DNA of 64,000 nt from Sphaeramia orbicularis. Lineage: Eukaryota > Chordata > Actinopteri > Kurtiformes > Apogonidae. A program made the position numbers and the translations under genes. The DNA is taken from positions 35,323,004 to 35,387,003 of the forward strand of contig NC_043962.1 in the NCBI RefSeq assembly GCF_902148855.1. The letters are read 5' to 3'. The notes under the pieces are model-generated. The model ran no database searches. It saw only the letters and a program-made list of their open reading frames with translations, and had not been told where the DNA came from. This document shows positions 25,512 through 64,000 of the stretch, piece after piece. Position 1 is the stretch's first letter, and the number at the start of each line of letters is the position of its first letter.

Positions 25512-26500
25512 TGGGTTTCATGTTTACTATTTTGTTACCATTCCAACTCCCCTGCCATACCTAACACCGTTTACATGTTTGACGTTTATTTTTCACCCTT
25601 TTTATGTAGTCTGTAAGAACAAGTTATGCACAAAGCCAAGTACTTGAGACAAATTGGTTCTGGCACTGAATTGCCAGTTATGTCGAGCAAAACTGTAGCT
25701 GAAAATGTTTCTCAAGATCTTAGAAAAAAGACTGGCTGAACATGGTATCACATTCAGACACCTGAATGGATATTAGTGTTTTCTTACTTTGGCAGAACAT
25801 TTTCACTTTTAAGGATATATGCCTCCATTCTACTACATGGTAGGTCCATTGTCAACAGTAGCTGAATACAGAATTGTTTTCACAATATAACCTTATTCCT
25901 GATAATTATAAAGAGAGAAAAAATATATAAATTTTGACCATAAAAAGAAAATATAATTGAAGTTTGTCTTGATGTTTGTGTGTGATGTAGAAGTGTGATT
26001 TTTGGGATATTTCTTTCATTTTGAAACGGTTCTGAGCGCTAGATTTATGGACATCTGAAAATATGGAGGCATGTCTGTTTAAATAGTGAAAACAGTAATT
26101 TGCTCTTTTTTTATTTGTACCCTTTTATTTCTCTGTAAAGATCTGAGCTTTCAACCAACGCAAGATTCAATCACACACACTTGTAGCCAGTTATATTTTA
26201 AGTAATTTTAGTGACATTAGTCTTCACAGTTTGCTGCTGATCTCCATCTCATTCTGACCTCTAAAATGGCCTTAAAAGTAATGAACTGTTGTTCCTCTTG
26301 AGCAATATTTGCTCCCTTGGTGAGAATCTTAGTTGTGGATCTTGCCTGAAATGTCTGTCACTGTCTGACTGGAATCATTTAGGGTTTTATGGAAGTAAGT
26401 TCCCTGGACATGTTTGGAGTGTGCACGTGCATTTGCTGTGCAGTCACACTGTGCCATTTGTTTTGTAAATAAAATAGTTTTGCATAATATCTTATAAGTA
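25512..26500 (+). other. arpp19: arpp19 3'UTR (predicted)
   Basis: Non-coding, T-rich sequence from the stop codon to AATAAA at 26468-26473, followed by a GT-rich tract (CTGTGTTTTGCG) near 26510. A roughly 1 kb 3'UTR is in keeping with the gene in other vertebrates. Confidence 0.55.
26468..26473 (+). terminator. Predicted poly(A) signal of arpp19
   Basis: AATAAA with downstream GT-rich sequence about 40 bp later; the most convincing cleavage signal after the arpp19 stop codon. Confidence 0.55.
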
Positions 26501-27840
26501 CAATCTTTCACTGTGTTTTGCGTTTTCTTTCTATAAAATGTTACTAAACATTTTTCTCAATGTTTTTGGGGGCAATATAATCCCTATATAGGTAGGATAA
26601 TAGGTAAAAGAGATAAAGGGAAGAGTTAAAGTGATAACCCGTTACAGTAATAGAGACGATAAAAGAACAGACCTAAAACTATTTCAGCTGTAGGTGATAA
26701 AGGCAGTAAGATAGAAGTAAAATAAATAAAAGACATGAAATACTAAAACAAAAAAACTTGCTATCTTTTGGCAGTATTCAGTACAGTGTCGAAATATTTA
26801 ACTGCAATAAGAGAATATTCATCAAAAGTGGTCAGTAAAATATATACATGAAATGATCAATTAATATATTTATTGATAATTGAGCTTATGTGTCGTTCTT
26901 ACAGCATATACTGGTAAGGCATCTACAGTTTGAAATATGCATCACACTAAGGTTTTTGTAGCTGTTTAGAAAGGAAAGAACAAAATGTACTAAAAGAAAC
27001 AAGATGTAATACAGGTGTTCAGATTTTATAAATGTATATCTACTGTGTATAAGTATTACCACTCAGGAAAAATCAAGAGTGTATAGGAAAATGACACATG
27101 AATTGCAATGATTAAGCAGTCTGTTGATGTTCTTCATGGTCTGCATTTTGAGATAACTGGCCTTCATACTGTGTGTTTGGCTTACTCTGCAATTGTCAGA
27201 ATTATTTTCCAAATGAGATTAATAAAATACAGTCATTAGTTGAAGACGCATTCAGATTGTTTTTTGTAGTAGAAGTAGCAATACCACAAAGCTAAAATAC
27301 TTGGGTAAAAAGACTGCACTCAAAACTTTACCAAATTTAAGCAAGTAATATCAGAAAAATGCATTATGAAAACTAACAGCAATAAGTGAGAAGTGGTGCC
27401 TGACAGTATTTTACTGCGAAATATGTTTGTGGATTAATATTGCATTCTAGAAAATGATCATACCGTATATTTGTACCAGCCTTGTTTTCAATTTTGTGAC
27501 AAAACATTTTGCAACTAATGCAAGAGTTTTTATGGATTTTATTTAGCTGTACTTTCATAGAAGATAATGGTATTTCACATTTTGTCTAAAAGACCGGGAG
27601 GATAATGCAAACAAAGGAAAAACACCACAAAAAGTGAAATGTTGAGAAGTAAAAATGAATCTTTCATCCAAGTCCTTGAGATAAAAAGCACAACTGTGCT
27701 ACACAAAATTAACATAACCCAGACAAAAATGGTAATTTCATGGTGATGTTGTTAAAGATAAGGGATTTCAGGGAAGCTCAAGTACCTTTGTTTTGTTTTT
27801 TTCTTCCTAGGTGTAAAGTTGAAGTTTGTTAAAGTGCATT
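26500..27840. other. Spacer between arpp19 and myo5a
   Basis: AT-rich sequence with no exon-like frame, RNA gene or recognised repeat on either strand. Open frames here are short and without family resemblance. Confidence 0.5.
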
Positions 27841-27844
27841 TGTG

Positions 27845-27868
27845 ACTTCCTGTGTACACCGGAAGTGA
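27845..27868. promoter_or_regulatory. Paired ETS-type sites upstream of myo5a
   Basis: ACTTCC at 27845-27850 and GGAAGT at 27861-27866 form an inverted pair; the right half extends to ACCGGAAGTG (27858-27867), the full ETS/GABP consensus. It lies about 380 bp before the myo5a ATG. The same ten bases occur upstream of myo5c. Confidence 0.5.
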
Positions 27869-27989
27869 AGTAATAATGTGTTTTTTGAAATAAAATCAAA
27901 GTTTGCAGACTATCAAAAAAGATTAATACTGGATCTATGAATTATATATGTTAATTATTTTGAATGTTAAATTATTTTGTGACATTTGA

Positions 27990-28245
27990 TATCGTACATT
28001 TAGGGTTAGACCTAAATGTACGGCTTCTGCTCTTACTCGCGCTGCCCACTGGGAGGCACCAGAGAAGCAGGAGAGGGAGACGGGAGATGTGCGCGCGGCG
28101 GACTGACAGTTGTTGAACCCTCGCGCTGAGCAGCACCGGGTCCAGGACCGGAGCTGGAAACTTAGTGTGGTCCGATCTGCCTGCCCTGAGAGTCAGCAAA
28201 ATGATTTAGCCTGTTCTCAGAGAAACTTTTTAAGGGTTGGAAGAC
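27990..28245 (+). promoter_or_regulatory. myo5a: myo5a promoter / 5'UTR region
   Basis: Composition changes from AT-rich to CpG-rich at about 28020 and stays so to about 28200. A perfect 12-bp dyad sits on the boundary (27993-28022). A minimal reading frame, ATGATTTAG (28201-28209), lies 36 bp before the start codon. No TATA box is obvious; the transcription start is unknown. Confidence 0.45.
27993..28022. repeat. Perfect 12-bp inverted repeat upstream of myo5a
   Basis: CGTACATTTAGG and its exact reverse complement CCTAAATGTACG are separated by six bases. The flanks do not continue the pairing, so it is a discrete dyad. It could be a protein-binding site, an RNA hairpin if transcribed, or chance. 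Confidence 0.85.
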
Positions 28246-46703
<18,458 letters not shown>

Positions 46704-46830
46704 GCCAGAGATCAGGACACACCTAGTTCTCTAAAGTCTGAGTAAAAACACCTGAGGAATGTGTACCAGTTATGTTTTCAGGATCAACCGCAATAAACAG
46801 TTGGGATGTATTTAAGCTACTGTTTGACCC
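46704..46830 (+). other. myo5a: Proximal myo5a 3'UTR with poly(A) signal
   Basis: AATAAA at 46792-46797 is the first cleavage signal after the stop codon; sequence downstream is T-rich. Longer 3'UTR forms cannot be excluded. Confidence 0.4.
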
Positions 46831-47635
46831 TCATCAGTAGTGGATGATAAATGTATGAAAAGAAAAAAGGATTTTCAACATAATATATTGATTTGTGTCA
46901 GTGGATGCATTGCTGATACAGATATAAATTATATTTTGTGAAATCAAGGTGTTCATCTATGCTTTCTTGGACATGGGTTTTATAATAGCCATGCAAGGAA
47001 ATCTAACCTGTAACAACAGAAGTGCAATGATTATAAGGATATAAAAAATACCCTGGTGACTGGATTACATGTAGCATTTTCACAGACACATTTTTAATTA
47101 TTGACAACCAGGAAAAAAACGTTTAGTTTGCTGCATCACTAACACTAATTTATATTTTTGATGACTTTGAATCATTGTTATTTCTGTGCCTTATTTATTA
47201 TAAGCCACGACAAAAGAAAATATGATTTTCAAGAATGTTTTGGGGCAACAAACTGTTTTTAGTAAGTTGAAATATACTAAACAAGTGCTGTCATGTTACA
47301 ATTTTTGCAGGTCAAGGTTATTGCAGATTTGCAGAGGTATTTCTACTGTTGACACTAAGACACACTAATGTTCTCTATATACAGCTGTAAGTGTTTAACC
47401 ATTTAATCAATTCTTTGATATTTATGTCTTCATGCTTATTTTTTCTGTTAATGTTCAATTAAACTTAACCTTTGCAAATACTTAAATGAAAATGCCTATA
47501 AATTCATGAATTATTAACCTTTTGTTCTACTCTCTGTTCACACTAGGAATGTGTTCAAGTATTTCCTGTATTAGTAACTTTATCATGCTTGTACTGCCAC
47601 TATGTTGAAAATGTGTGAAGGAGACAATATAGTGA

Positions 47636-47667
<32 letters not shown>

Positions 47668-47760
47668 ATCATTTTTAGTAATACACTTGTGGTGAAGCTG
47701 CAGCCATAGGGTGAGTTGGCTGAGGTTTGCATCCGGTTTCTTTTGTTGTCAGAATCCTTG
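46830..47760. other. Spacer between myo5a and myo5c
   Basis: AT-rich, no exon or repeat family recognised; a T run of about 23 lies at 47646-47668. The whole gap between the myo5a stop and the myo5c start is only about 1.5 kb. Confidence 0.5.
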
Positions 47761-48244
47761 ATTAAACGAGCGCACCCTCTGTGTCACAAGACGGGAGGGC
47801 GGAGTCAGCAGGCAAAGTCCGAGACAGGTGAGCGGCTCGAGCGCACGCGACAACCAACCAGAACGAGGCATTCGGTATTAGGGACTTTACTTTCAAAATA
47901 AAAGCATTTTCATAAAAGCTCATTATTATCACAGTAGTACTGACAGTTAATAAAAACCTTAAAACCGGTATCATAATGCAAAATACTTTGAGTCTGATTA
48001 GGCAGACATTCCTTAACAAAACAGTCTATTTTCACAAAGATTTGTTCTACATTATCCTATCCTACTATTATCGTTGGATTTATTTTGAAAATTGTTACCG
48101 GAAGTGCTGTGGTAACACGTCTTTCTTGACTGCTTAGTTGTGAAAGTTGTGGAAGAAAGAGAGGAAAGTCGTTGGTAACCTGGTAAATACAGTCATATAG
48201 CAGGTGGCAAACAAACAGACAAGTCACAACTATAATGCACCAAC
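47760..48244 (+). promoter_or_regulatory. myo5c: myo5c promoter / 5'UTR region
   Basis: A CpG-containing block (about 47765-47860) carries GGGCGGAGTCAGCA, a GC-box next to an AP-1/Maf-like site. The ETS consensus ACCGGAAGTG follows at 48097-48106, inside a GTTACC…GGTAAC dyad (48094-48116), about 140 bp before the ATG. Position and motifs suggest the transcription start lies near 48100-48150. Confidence 0.45.
48097..48106 (+). promoter_or_regulatory. ETS-type site upstream of myo5c
   Basis: ACCGGAAGTG is identical to the element upstream of myo5a (27858-27867). GABP/ELK-type sites usually lie within about 100 bp of housekeeping-like starts. Confidence 0.5.

Positions 48245-64000
<15,756 letters not shown>

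Overview
The window is vertebrate genomic DNA, most likely from a ray-finned (teleost) fish. All genes are intron-containing with GT-AG splice sites, introns are compact and AT-rich, and the intron and intergenic repeats are of teleost type: several Tc1-like transposons and small elements carrying Tc1-like ends, a TTAA-flanked piggyBac-type MITE, hAT-like fragments, L2-type LINE/SINE 3' ends and long GATA/GGAT microsatellites. All five protein genes lie on the + strand. No tRNA, rRNA, CRISPR or bacterial-type feature was seen.

Layout: 1-4040, non-coding upstream DNA. 4268-18233, prtg (protogenin), an Ig/FNIII cell-surface receptor with 19 coding exons, followed by a ~1.9 kb 3'UTR. 20140-21570, spacer with a large tetranucleotide repeat and a hAT-like fragment. 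21736-23318, rsl24d1 (ribosomal L24-domain protein, 60S assembly). 24592-25511, arpp19 (Greatwall-regulated PP2A inhibitor), with a ~1 kb 3'UTR. 28246-46703, myo5a (class V myosin, 40 coding exons). 48245-beyond 64000, myo5c, a tandem paralogue whose last exons lie outside the window; 37 exons are visible, the last one cut.

The genes do not form one pathway. They match, in order and orientation, a conserved vertebrate neighbourhood (in human chromosome 15q21: PRTG, RSL24D1, then ARPP19, MYO5A, MYO5C), with RSL24D1 and ARPP19 brought next to each other here. The two myosins have nearly identical exon sizes and phases across the motor, IQ and cargo-binding regions, the mark of an old tandem duplication; they diverge most in the coiled-coil tail.

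No convincing new biological system was found; the coding content is ordinary conserved vertebrate genes. Points worth a second look are small: a uORF whose stop abuts the prtg start codon, an altered PKA-site region at the ARPP19 C-terminus, a prtg tail extension, a shared ETS-type promoter motif in myo5a and myo5c, CTCF-like motifs, a perfect dyad upstream of myo5a, a ~170-nt intronic foldback, and a scrambled Tc1 element. Exon boundaries were deduced by eye from reading frame, GT-AG signals and remembered human orthologues; UTR ends and transcription starts are estimates.
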